A stretch of DNA of 56,598 nucleotides, taken from NCBI GenBank assembly GCA_964523735.1, contig CAZFYZ010000008.1, positions 1-56,598 on the forward strand, written 5' to 3'. The position numbers were made by a program, and so were the translations under genes. The DNA is from CAZFYZ01 sp964523735. Lineage in GTDB: Bacteria > Armatimonadota > UBA5829. Below the pieces are notes generated by a model. The model saw only the letters and a list, made by a program, of their open reading frames with translations, was not told where the DNA came from and did no database searches. Positions 49,897 to 56,598 of the stretch are shown piece by piece (within the stretch, counting starts at the first letter, position 1; the number at the start of each line of letters is the position of its first letter).

Positions 49897-50961
49897 CTAG
49901 ACGACGCCTACGGCGCTGTTGTCGCCAAGCATCATCCTGTAGGCCTTCGGTTTTCTGCCGTCTTTCTGGATAGTCACGTTCCTGCCGAGGAGGCTGTCCT
50001 CCATCCGGCTGCCTATGTTCAAGATTTGGCAGTCTTCTAATACAATGCTATGCTCGATTTCGCTTGAGATCAGCGAAACTCGGTGGTTGATCGATGTGTA
50101 TGGCCCTACAAATGCGTTCTCGATGACGCAGTCCTCGCCAATAGCGGCCGGGCCTCGTATGCAACTGTGTATAATCTTACAGCCTTTTCCTATACTCACT
50201 CGTCCGGCGATCTCAGATCCGCCATCGACCTCGCCCAGTATGTCAGTCTCGATCCCATCCAGTATCAGCCGATTGGCCTCCAGCATCGCCTCCAGGCTGC
50301 CAGTGTCCTTCCACCAACCACTTACGAGGTGACTCTCTACTGTATAGCCGTGGTCGATCAAGTACTGTATCGCGTCCGTGATCTCCAGTTCGCCGCGAGC
50401 CGAGGGCTGGATCGCATTGACTGCCTCGAATATGTTCTTGTCGAACATGTAGACGCCCACAAGCGCCAGATCGGACGGCGGATGCTTGGGCTTCTCAACA
50501 AGCCTGACCGCCCGTCCTCCCTCCAGCACGGCTACGCCGAACTCCTGAGGATTGGGCACCTTAGCAAGCAGAATCTGGCTATTGGCCTTCGAACGGCCGT
50601 ATTCCTCGACCAGTGATGCTATGCCATCCTTGATCAGATTATCCCCCAGGAACATAACGAACTGGTCGTCCTGCAGGAACGGCTCCGCGATCTTCACTGC
50701 GTGCGCAAGCCCCAGCGGGGCGTCCTGCTGTATGTAAGTGGCCTTGACCCCGAATCGCTCTCCCGTGCCCACAGCCGCTTCGATCTCTTCGTGAGTATCG
50801 CCGACGATAATGCCGATGTCAGTGATACCCGCGTCTCTGATCGCCTCGATCGCGTAGAAGAGGATGGGCTTGTTAGCAACCGGCACGAGCTGTTTCGCGC
50901 CGGTGTGGGTAATAGGTCTGAGCCTGGTTCCTTTGCCGCCGCTCAGGATAAGCGCCTTCAT
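49897..50961 (-). CDS. rfbA: Glucose-1-phosphate thymidylyltransferase, long form
   Basis: 354 residues from ATG 50961 (GGAGG 5 nt upstream). The N-terminal nucleotidyltransferase domain has LSGGKGTRLRPITHTGAKQ (about 6-24), FVMFLGDNL and VEKPKHPPSDLALVGVYMF (about 155-173). The C-terminal part (about 240-354) is a left-handed beta-helix, so it is the long StrD/RmlA type and not the short 290-residue RmlA. It heads the operon rfbA-rfbC-rfbB-nlpC and makes dTDP-glucose. No rfbD gene is in the window. Confidence 0.88.
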   Translation of the reverse strand: MKALILSGGKGTRLRPITHTGAKQLVPVANKPILFYAIEAIRDAGITDIGIIVGDTHEEIEAAVGTGERFGVKATYIQQDAPLGLAHAVKIAEPFLQDDQFVMFLGDNLIKDGIASLVEEYGRSKANSQILLAKVPNPQEFGVAVLEGGRAVRLVEKPKHPPSDLALVGVYMFDKNIFEAVNAIQPSARGELEITDAIQYLIDHGYTVESHLVSGWWKDTGSLEAMLEANRLILDGIETDILGEVDGGSEIAGRVSIGKGCKIIHSCIRGPAAIGEDCVIENAFVGPYTSINHRVSLISSEIEHSIVLEDCQILNIGSRMEDSLLGRNVTIQKDGRKPKAYRMMLGDNSAVGVV

Positions 50962-50993
50962 CCGGACCTCCGTGTGCTGCCTGGGCTGTGTGG

Positions 50994-51022
50994 ATTATAC
51001 GTGTCTCTACGGGGACTGTCAA
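50994..51022 (-). promoter_or_regulatory. perfect consensus sigma-70 promoter for rfbA
   Basis: On the minus strand TTGACA (51017-51022), exactly 17 bp, TATAAT (50994-50999). Leader about 26 nt to ATG 50961. Confidence 0.8.
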
Positions 51023-51071
51023 CGCGACCGTTCCCTTGCTTATGATCGGCGTGGGGCACGCAGATATGGAG

Positions 51072-51077
51072 TATAAT
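51072..51077 (+). promoter_or_regulatory. -10 box for the pdxA gene
   Basis: TATAAT at 51072-51077, with no convincing -35. It overlaps the ATG at 51076, so translation must begin downstream of it, at TTG 51106. Confidence 0.5.
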
Positions 51078-51105
51078 GGGGCCATCGAGTGAGGAGGTTG
51101 CCATA

Positions 51106-52116
51106 TTGGGAGTTGAAAAGCCGATCATAGCAGTGACCACGGGGGATCCGGCGGGGATCGGTCCTGAGGTAGTGCTGGGGGCGCTTGCGAGCGGTGACGT
51201 TTATGAGCGCTGCCTGCCAGTTGTGGTCGGCAACGCCGGGATACTCGGTCGATGCGCCTCCTCGGCTGGCCTGCCTGTGCCCGATCTCAACGTGATCGAC
51301 CACCCATCAGATGCAGCAGGTGGTCCCGCCATCGACCTCGTTCACGTCGAGACGCCGGGGATACAAGGCATCGAGCCAGGGAGGATCACCGCGGAGGCAG
51401 GCCTCGCGGCGACTGCATACATCAAGCGCGCGTGCGAGTTAGCGCTGGCAGGCGAGATCGACAGCATCTGCACGGCCCCCATCAACAAGGAGTCGCTGCG
51501 CCTTGCTGGAGTGGAGCACATCGGCCACACGGAGATGTTGTCCAGCTACCTGAACTCGCCCGACCCTCTCACACTCTTCATCACGGGGCCGATGCGCATC
51601 TTCTTCCTGTCGCGTCATCTGTCTCTGCGACAGGCGGTAGACTACGTGACGGAGGATCGGGTCTACACGTTCATCAAGCTGGTTCACCAGGCAATGACCC
51701 GCCTCGGCTTCGCTAATCCCCGCATCGGCCTAGCCGCGCTGAACCCCCACGCCAGCGACGGCGGGCAGTTCGGTGATGAGGAACAGCGCCACTTGGTCCC
51801 TGCCTCCCAGCGCGCAAGGGAGGAACGGATCAATGTCAGTGGCCCGATCGGGGCCGACTCCGTCTTCAACATGGCACTCGAGGGGCGCTTTGACTGCGTG
51901 ATCTCGCTCTATCACGACCAGGGGCACATCGCAGCCAAGACTCGCGACTTCCACGGAACTGTCACTGCGACGCTGAACCTCCCCGTCCTCAGGACGTCCG
52001 TTGACCACGGCACGGCGCTGGACATCGCCTGGCAGGGAAAGGCCAACCCTGTGAGCATGAAAGCGGCGATACTCGCGGCCGCAGACCTACTGACCGCCAG
52101 CAGCCAACGGGAATAG
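51106..52116 (+). CDS. pdxA: PdxA family 4-phosphohydroxythreonine dehydrogenase-like
   Basis: 336 residues from TTG 51106, 8 nt after GAGGAGG; the upstream ATG 51076 overlaps a -10 box. VTTGDPAGIGPEVVLGAL (about 8-25), CTAPINKESLRLAG and the three metal-binding histidine regions GHTEML, LNPHASDGGQFGDEE and LYHDQGH are present. PdxA belongs to the DXP-dependent vitamin B6 route, yet the same window encodes PdxS/PdxT. It may be a PdxA2-type enzyme acting on another hydroxy acid phosphate. Confidence 0.9.
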   Translation: MGVEKPIIAVTTGDPAGIGPEVVLGALASGDVYERCLPVVVGNAGILGRCASSAGLPVPDLNVIDHPSDAAGGPAIDLVHVETPGIQGIEPGRITAEAGLAATAYIKRACELALAGEIDSICTAPINKESLRLAGVEHIGHTEMLSSYLNSPDPLTLFITGPMRIFFLSRHLSLRQAVDYVTEDRVYTFIKLVHQAMTRLGFANPRIGLAALNPHASDGGQFGDEEQRHLVPASQRAREERINVSGPIGADSVFNMALEGRFDCVISLYHDQGHIAAKTRDFHGTVTATLNLPVLRTSVDHGTALDIAWQGKANPVSMKAAILAAADLLTASSQRE

Positions 52117-52186
52117 AGTGTGCTCTGCACCGGCACTGATCACCGACGGCTCGCGGAGTGATCATTGGGCGGAATCTCGAAAGTAG

Positions 52187-52226
52187 AATAAGCCGGCCCA
52201 GGAATCCAGGCCCGGGCCGGCTTATT
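52187..52226. terminator. bidirectional terminator hairpin
   Basis: AATAAGCCGGCCC (52187-52199) and GGGCCGGCTTATT (52214-52226) form a perfect 13-bp stem with a 14-nt loop. It lies between the convergent pdxA and secreted paralogue 1 and could serve both. Confidence 0.75.
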
Positions 52227-52252
52227 GATCAGTTTCGCTCCACCGGCATGTC

Positions 52253-53491
52253 TCAGTTGGCGACTGCCTTGACTCTCTGGCAAAGGAATGGAGCGTTGAT
52301 GGCGGGCTGGAAGGCCCCAGGCGGATAGAAGTACGGTGCCACGGGATACAGCGCCCCGCGCTGGAACTGCGCAAGCAGGAACGGCACATTTGTGAACAGG
52401 ACCTCTGGTGAGATGAGGCTCAGGTCCCTGTTGAGCAAGATGAACGTGTCGACTGGGCTGTAGTCGAAGTTCCTGTTGCGACCGCTGCAGTCGGTCGGGC
52501 AGGCATCCAGAAGCGGGTACTGGTTGGCCAGCACTTTCAGCAGCGGCTCGGGATTCGGCGGGTCGAACTGCTGCAGCCAGTTAATCACGAAGAAGTTTGA
52601 CCGGTCGGAAATCGGGACACTCGCCAGGACCGGAGCAAAGTTCGCGCCAGTGATGGAGGCGAGGAACTCATCGGACACGTCCGGGATGATCACCTGCTCT
52701 ATCGATATCTGATGGGTAACCTCATCCTGGCAATAGACGTTCCAGTAGGGCACGTACAGAACCCTGTACTGGTAGTTCAGGTAGACTCCCTGCGGTATGC
52801 GATACACGAACGGAGGCTCGCATGCGCTTGTCGGTTTGATCCAGGGATTACTGATCTGGCCGACTGCGAAGATCGGACAATCGACAACTGTGGCCGGGGC
52901 AAACGGATCCGGCGGTGTTCCCGGCGCCACGCTCGAATAGATTGCCTGGACGCCTGGCGTGGGCAGTCCCGGCGCCGAACCCTCTGCTGCTGCCGTGTTT
53001 GTGATGATCCAGCGAGGTACCCCTGGCAGCCACGTGATGTAGATGACCTCCCAAAGCCCAGTGTATGGTGCTACCGTCATTGGGGATGTGGAGAAAACTA
53101 CGCCGTTGTTGTTGTAGTTGGTGACGATATACAGCGGCTGGGCGCCGGCTCCAAGAGCGCTTGTGAGCTTTGGAGCGAGTGTCATCTGCGTGGACTGACA
53201 GACGCCATTCGTGTTGATTCTATCGTTGAGTCCGTTCTCAGCTATCGCCTGCAGTTGCCCCAGGCCGGCGACGCGTATGNNNNNNNNNNACCACGCCTGA
53301 ACGCCGAGCACCCAGCCTCTCAGCAGTTGAATGCCGACATACCCGTCGCCGACGACATTGTTGAAGCCGACGGACTTACCTGGGTAGATGTTGGTCCCTG
53401 TGGATCTGCCTGGGAATATCGCGTGAGATGCCCCTGCGAGCAGGAAGCACAGGAGTAGTGATAGTGTTATCAAGGTCACGTAACGCTTCAT
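52253..53491 (-). CDS. Secreted cysteine-conserved protein, paralogue 1 (with gap)
   Basis: About 412 residues from ATG 53491 (GGAGGG upstream). Signal peptide ends ASHA before IFPG. Shared with the next two genes: VVDCPIFAVGQISNPW, YRIPQG, WNVYCQDEVTHQISIEQVIIPD (as WNVYCQDEVTHQ / ISIEQVIIPD), ANFAPVL, LLKVLANQYPLLDACPTDC, YSPVDTFILLNRD and a final NAPFLCQ. The 10-N gap (53280-53289) falls where the paralogues read AWYSCFATNN, and about 20 extra residues follow it. No anchor or sorting signal at the C-terminus. Function unknown. Confidence 0.78.
   Translation of the reverse strand: MKRYVTLITLSLLLCFLLAGASHAIFPGRSTGTNIYPGKSVGFNNVVGDGYVGIQLLRGWVLGVQAWXXXXIRVAGLGQLQAIAENGLNDRINTNGVCQSTQMTLAPKLTSALGAGAQPLYIVTNYNNNGVVFSTSPMTVAPYTGLWEVIYITWLPGVPRWIITNTAAAEGSAPGLPTPGVQAIYSSVAPGTPPDPFAPATVVDCPIFAVGQISNPWIKPTSACEPPFVYRIPQGVYLNYQYRVLYVPYWNVYCQDEVTHQISIEQVIIPDVSDEFLASITGANFAPVLASVPISDRSNFFVINWLQQFDPPNPEPLLKVLANQYPLLDACPTDCSGRNRNFDYSPVDTFILLNRDLSLISPEVLFTNVPFLLAQFQRGALYPVAPYFYPPGAFQPAINAPFLCQRVKAVAN
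53280..53289. other. assembly gap (10 N) inside secreted paralogue 1
   Basis: Ten N; the frame is continuous as written, but the true length is unknown. Confidence 0.99.
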
Positions 53492-53867
53492 GATTACCCT
53501 CCGGAGTTCGTACTGACGTGAGTCAGAAAGCGGTCCCGCTAGCCCGCATCGCGCGCTGCCCGCGAAACGCATGGTAGGGGACGGACAATCCACGATGAGT
53601 GGACGACGCTCGCCAGGGGATAGTGTGTGAGTGCAATGCCTCAGGCCCCTGTGATCCCAAATCACCCCTTCCTCGCCCAATCTGTTGGCCCGGCATTGGT
53701 ATCTATGCGTTACCACGGCGGAAGTTACCCACGATGGTAGGATGCCAAACAGTTGGCAGCAGTGTGCAGTCCTGGCGCCAGACGAATCAGCACGAGGGCT
53801 CGGCGGCTTGTGCGGGCCCTCGTTGTGCGTTCGACAGGCAAGCTATGGGGCGGCTGCGCACCTGCGG
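53492..53867. other. 376-bp intergenic region between secreted paralogues 1 and 2
   Basis: No convincing gene. Near the start of paralogue 1 is CTGAC-gtga-GTCAG (about 53513-53526). A hairpin, CGAGGGC/GCCCTCG, lies at about 53792-53822. No good promoter was seen on the minus strand. Several open frames on the plus strand have no SD and are treated as chance. Confidence 0.5.
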
Positions 53868-55040
53868 TCAGAGAGGCTGCACGCAGAGCACCGGGGCGTT
53901 TACTCTCGGGCCAGGTGTGTGCGGAGGATACAAGCAGGGCGGCACTGACACAAGGCCGCCTGCCATGATCTGCTGCACGACGAACTCCCAGTTGTTGAAG
54001 AGAACCTCCGGAGAGATCAGCGGCAGATTCCTATTCAGCAGCACAAACGCGTCTACGGGGCTGTAGTTGCGGTTCGTGTTGCGCCAGTCACAGGATGTCG
54101 GGCAAGCATCGAGGAGCGGGTACTGGTTCGCCAGCACTTTCAGCGGCGTGCCAGGCGGGACGATCTGGTTCCAGTTGGTCACGTACATAGTGGAGCTCAT
54201 CCCGAGAGGAGAGGGCTGCGGTGGCAGCCACGAGGCTATCCCCAGGTTTGGAGCAAAGTTGGCCTTTAGCAGCCGGGCCAGTGATATCTCCGACGCGTCC
54301 GGGATGATCACCCTCAGGACACTGATCGCCCTTGTGATACCGTTGCGGCAGTAGACATACCAGAACGGGATCGTCAGCCTCTTGGTGTAGGTATTGATAC
54401 CGACCCCCTGTGGAATCCGGTACACGTATGGCCGTACGAAGGATGTCGGCTTGAACCACGGATTGCTGATGTTTCCGATGGCAAATATCGGGCAGTCTAC
54501 GACAGTAATGCCGGGCGCTGGTCCAACTGTGAAGAACGGCGGCGCTCCTATTGGCGGGCCGTTGACTGTTAAGGAGTACACTGCTTCCGTGACAGGCGGG
54601 AGGCCGGTTGGGTTCCCCGCGTTAGCCAGTGAGCCGTTAGTGATCACGTGTGGTGTCGCCGTGGGCAACCACCTTATATACACGACTGCCCAGATACCGC
54701 TATAGGCAATGACGGATATTGGGTGAGGCGAGTAGAAGAACACCGGCCCATCGTTACTGAAGTTTGTCACCACATACATTACCGGCAGTGCCGTGAAGTT
54801 CGAGAGCTTTGGCGAGAGGGTGAGGCTCTGCGTTTGAGCGACCCTCACGTTGTTGGTGGCGAAACACGAGTACCACGCGGCGGTCGGCAGTTCTCCCGGG
54901 GGCACGATTCCGGGCGACCACCACCCGTGGTAGAGCTGCACCTGTGTGTAGCCGCTCGGAGTCGGGAAGATAGCGAATGATGCGCTGGTGCAGACTACCA
55001 GTGCCAGTGAGATCATGAGCAGGATGCCGCAGCGTTTCAT
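53868..55040 (-). CDS. Secreted cysteine-conserved protein, paralogue 2
   Basis: 390 residues from ATG 55040 (GGAGGAGG upstream). Signal peptide ends SASFA before IFPT. Conserved with its neighbours: AWYSCFATNNVRVAQTQSLTL (as AWYSCFATNN / VRVAQTQSLTL), MYVVTNFSNDGPVFFYSP, VVDCPIFAIGNISNPWFKP, YRIPQGV, FWYVYCRNGITRAIS, ANFAPNLG, PLKVLANQYPLLDACPTSC, NYSPVDAFVLLNRNL, EVLFNN and a final NAPVLC. Five or more cysteines are shared, suggesting structural disulfides. Probably beta-rich and extracellular or on the cell surface; I do not recognise the family. Confidence 0.8.
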   Translation of the reverse strand: MKRCGILLMISLALVVCTSASFAIFPTPSGYTQVQLYHGWWSPGIVPPGELPTAAWYSCFATNNVRVAQTQSLTLSPKLSNFTALPVMYVVTNFSNDGPVFFYSPHPISVIAYSGIWAVVYIRWLPTATPHVITNGSLANAGNPTGLPPVTEAVYSLTVNGPPIGAPPFFTVGPAPGITVVDCPIFAIGNISNPWFKPTSFVRPYVYRIPQGVGINTYTKRLTIPFWYVYCRNGITRAISVLRVIIPDASEISLARLLKANFAPNLGIASWLPPQPSPLGMSSTMYVTNWNQIVPPGTPLKVLANQYPLLDACPTSCDWRNTNRNYSPVDAFVLLNRNLPLISPEVLFNNWEFVVQQIMAGGLVSVPPCLYPPHTPGPRVNAPVLCVQPL

Positions 55041-55060
55041 GAGCCTCCTCCATTTTGCCG

Positions 55061-55085
55061 AGGGCCCGCACTTGCGGCGGGCCCT
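55061..55085 (-). promoter_or_regulatory. hairpin just upstream of secreted paralogue 2
   Basis: AGGGCCCGC (55061-55069) and GCGGGCCCT (55077-55085), loop 7 nt, about 20 nt before the start codon of paralogue 2. No T-run; it could terminate paralogue 3 transcripts or influence translation of paralogue 2. Confidence 0.45.
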
Positions 55086-55198
55086 TGTCCTCTGATCCGG
55101 AACGCCGTCTCTCAGGCGGCGCTATGCCTTGCGTGTCTGCACTACTGCTAACGGCGAACCTGGCAACCAACATTGCCGTTGGGCCAAGTTGCGGATAA

Positions 55199-56344
55199 TC
55201 AGCGTGCCGGCGTGCCATTGATGCCGTTACAAAGTACTGGCGCGTTGAACACAGCCCTCGGCGGTGTGAACGCCAGGTTGCCGGCCATGATTTGCTGGAG
55301 TATGAACTCCTCGTTGTTGAACAGGACTTCCGCCAGATTGAGGTTCACTCTGTTGATAAGGGTGAAGGTTGCCAGCGGAGTGTAATCATAGTTCTGGTTG
55401 CGTGGCCCGCACGGTCTCGGGCATTCGCTCCTCACTGGATACTGGTTGGCGAGCACCTTCAGTGGCTGAATGCCCGGAAGCATGCTGATGTCCTGCCGCC
55501 AGTTGAACACATAGAGCGAGTTTCTCTCGTCCGGCGGTGCGTTGTTCAGGAGCGGTGCGTAGTTTGCCCCTATGAGAGCTGCCAGAGCAGGGTCACCCAC
55601 GTCAGGAATGATGATCCGCTCTACGCTGATGGCGCGCGTTATGTCGTTTCGGCAGTACACATACCAGAAAGGGATGGTGAGCTGCTTCGTGTAGGTGTTG
55701 ATCGTCCTGCCTTGCGGTATGCGATAGATGCCAGGGGCGATCTTAACCCAGGGATTGCTGATCTGGCCGACCGCGAAGATCGGGCAGTCGAGTATGGTGA
55801 ACCCGAACGCAGCGAATGGCAGCCCCGAGAAGACCAGCGGCTGCGGGCCAGGAAGCGGCTGTGGCGGAATAGGCGTCATTGAATAGTAGGCCTGTGTTCC
55901 GTTCGGCAATCCAGGCGCCGCGCCTGTCACGCCGAGTGAAGGGTTCGTGATGACCCACGGCGTGACACCCGGCCTCCAGGTGATGTATTGCACAGCCCAG
56001 ATCCCCGTATAGGGTGGGCCGGGTGGGGCATAGGTGAATGCCGGCCCCTGGTTGTAGTTGGTGACAACGTACATCCAGTTAGCGGTGGCGATGGTCAAGA
56101 GTGGCGTCAGGGTAAGGTTCTGTGTCTGCGCAACCCTGATGTTGTTCGTTGCGAAACAGGAGTACCAGGCTACTGTGCCGTCAACCCAGCCCTGGTACAA
56201 CTGGATGGTCGTATTGCCATCCCCGGCGGTGTTGGGTCCCACTAGCCCGTATTTCGTGCCCGGGAATATGGCGAACGACGCGCTGGCGCAAGCAAACACC
56301 AGCAGAAGTGCGAACACGAACGACAGTTTGCTGTAGCGTCTCAT
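55199..56344 (-). CDS. Secreted cysteine-conserved protein, paralogue 3
   Basis: 381 residues from ATG 56344 (GGAGG 6 nt upstream; the 9-codon upstream extension is dropped). Signal peptide ends SASFA before IFPGT. Same motif order as the two downstream paralogues: AWYSCFATNNIRVAQTQNLTL (as AWYSCFATNN / IRVAQTQNLTL), MYVVTNYNQGPAF, GIWAVQYITWRPGVTPWVITN (as GIWAVQYITW / RPGVTPWVITN), LDCPIFAVGQISNPWVK, YRIPQGR, FWYVYCRNDITRAIS, ANYAPLL, LKVLANQYPVRSECPRPC, YTPLATFTLINRV and NAPVLC. Transcriptionally first of the three. Confidence 0.8.
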   Translation of the reverse strand: MRRYSKLSFVFALLLVFACASASFAIFPGTKYGLVGPNTAGDGNTTIQLYQGWVDGTVAWYSCFATNNIRVAQTQNLTLTPLLTIATANWMYVVTNYNQGPAFTYAPPGPPYTGIWAVQYITWRPGVTPWVITNPSLGVTGAAPGLPNGTQAYYSMTPIPPQPLPGPQPLVFSGLPFAAFGFTILDCPIFAVGQISNPWVKIAPGIYRIPQGRTINTYTKQLTIPFWYVYCRNDITRAISVERIIIPDVGDPALAALIGANYAPLLNNAPPDERNSLYVFNWRQDISMLPGIQPLKVLANQYPVRSECPRPCGPRNQNYDYTPLATFTLINRVNLNLAEVLFNNEEFILQQIMAGNLAFTPPRAVFNAPVLCNGINGTPAR

Positions 56345-56598
56345 TGTGTCCTCCGTTTGCCTCCAAATCACTATGAGTTGGTTGCCGCTATGACGTCGAT
56401 GTCCGGAGTTGTTGCCACGTCGCTGACTTGGCGTTCTGCAAACCTCCTTTCCATGCTAGCGAGTGGTCTACATGTTACGAGACTGTGACACACAGACGCA
56501 GTGGTACCCGTTGCGTAACGCCACTCAAACATGATGGTTCGCTGGCGTTAGCCTGGCCGTCATACTATGTGCTTGGTTCCAGGACACGATAATGGGCT
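56345..56598. other. upstream region of the secreted-paralogue cluster
   Basis: 254 bp with no gene recognised. On the minus strand AAAGGAGGT (about 56440-56450) stands about 100 nt before ATG 56344, followed by a GTG-initiated 15-codon frame at an unlikely spacing; a leader peptide is possible but unproven. No clear promoter was seen. Confidence 0.4.

Noticed and set aside
52712..53458. Long plus-strand open frame of 248 codons opposite secreted paralogue 1
   Set aside because: It is antisense to a gene with signal peptide and conserved motifs, has no SD, and its residues look random.
1..56598. tRNA, rRNA, CRISPR arrays, integrases and insertion sequences
   Set aside because: Intergenic regions were read for clover-leaf, spaced direct repeats and transposase-like frames; none was found.

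Overview
The window reads as a chromosomal segment of an uncultivated diderm bacterium, probably a metagenome or draft assembly: there are three runs of N (41, 10 and 10 bases). It has moderately high GC, strong Shine-Dalgarno sites, and frequent GTG and TTG starts. The diderm call rests on an LptD-type outer-membrane protein, an LptF/LptG permease and FtsEX with an EnvC-like hydrolase. Together with short pseudopilin-like proteins, the futalosine menaquinone pathway and many dispersed palindromes, this fits Armatimonadota or a neighbouring phylum. That placement is inference; there is no rRNA gene or other phylogenetic marker to confirm it. No tRNA, rRNA, CRISPR array, phage or insertion sequence was seen.

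Layout, left to right. 1-2896: proton-translocating transhydrogenase pntAA-pntAB-pntB, 5' truncated. 2928-9781: envelope block, with lptD and an lptF/G permease on the minus strand and, divergently, ftsE-ftsX-envC. 10009-13555: BON-like small protein, rqcH, a DUF4432 sugar epimerase-like protein and a YHS protein. 13736-17746: TlpA-like thioredoxin, pdxS-pdxT and terC. 17736-20733: four-gene minus-strand operon (left-handed beta-helix protein, DUF5674, unknown, GH67-like exported hydrolase) behind a perfect TTGACA-17-TATAAT promoter.

20964-29823 is the metabolic core: one tightly coupled plus-strand operon of a LutB-LutA fusion, UbiD, UbiX, UbiA, MqnE, MqnA, MqnC and a nucleoside phosphorylase. 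It looks like a nearly complete futalosine pathway, with a phosphorylase standing where the hydrolase MqnB would be. It runs on into surE, a radical SAM activase, a membrane protein and a small HExxH protein. 33246-38715: a repeat-rich junction, a stand-alone TRAM protein, two TrkA-type proteins, a secreted beta-propeller, a membrane protein and a phosphoesterase. 38803-42803: purA and three pseudopilin-like genes. 42934-48380: cysK with a coupled cysteine-rich mini-gene, nadE, a pspA/coiled-coil/J-like operon and an NlpC/P60 peptidase. 48367-50961: rfbA-rfbC-rfbB sugar-nucleotide genes. 51106-52116: a PdxA homologue. 52253-56344: three tandem paralogues of an unrecognised secreted, cysteine-conserved family, the best candidate here for something undescribed.

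Several palindromic repeat families sit between genes, and in two places inside or on the edge of coding sequence: one copy supplies the ftsE stop codon and another is translated within pdxT. A set of near-consensus sigma-70 promoters could be read directly and helped decide gene starts.
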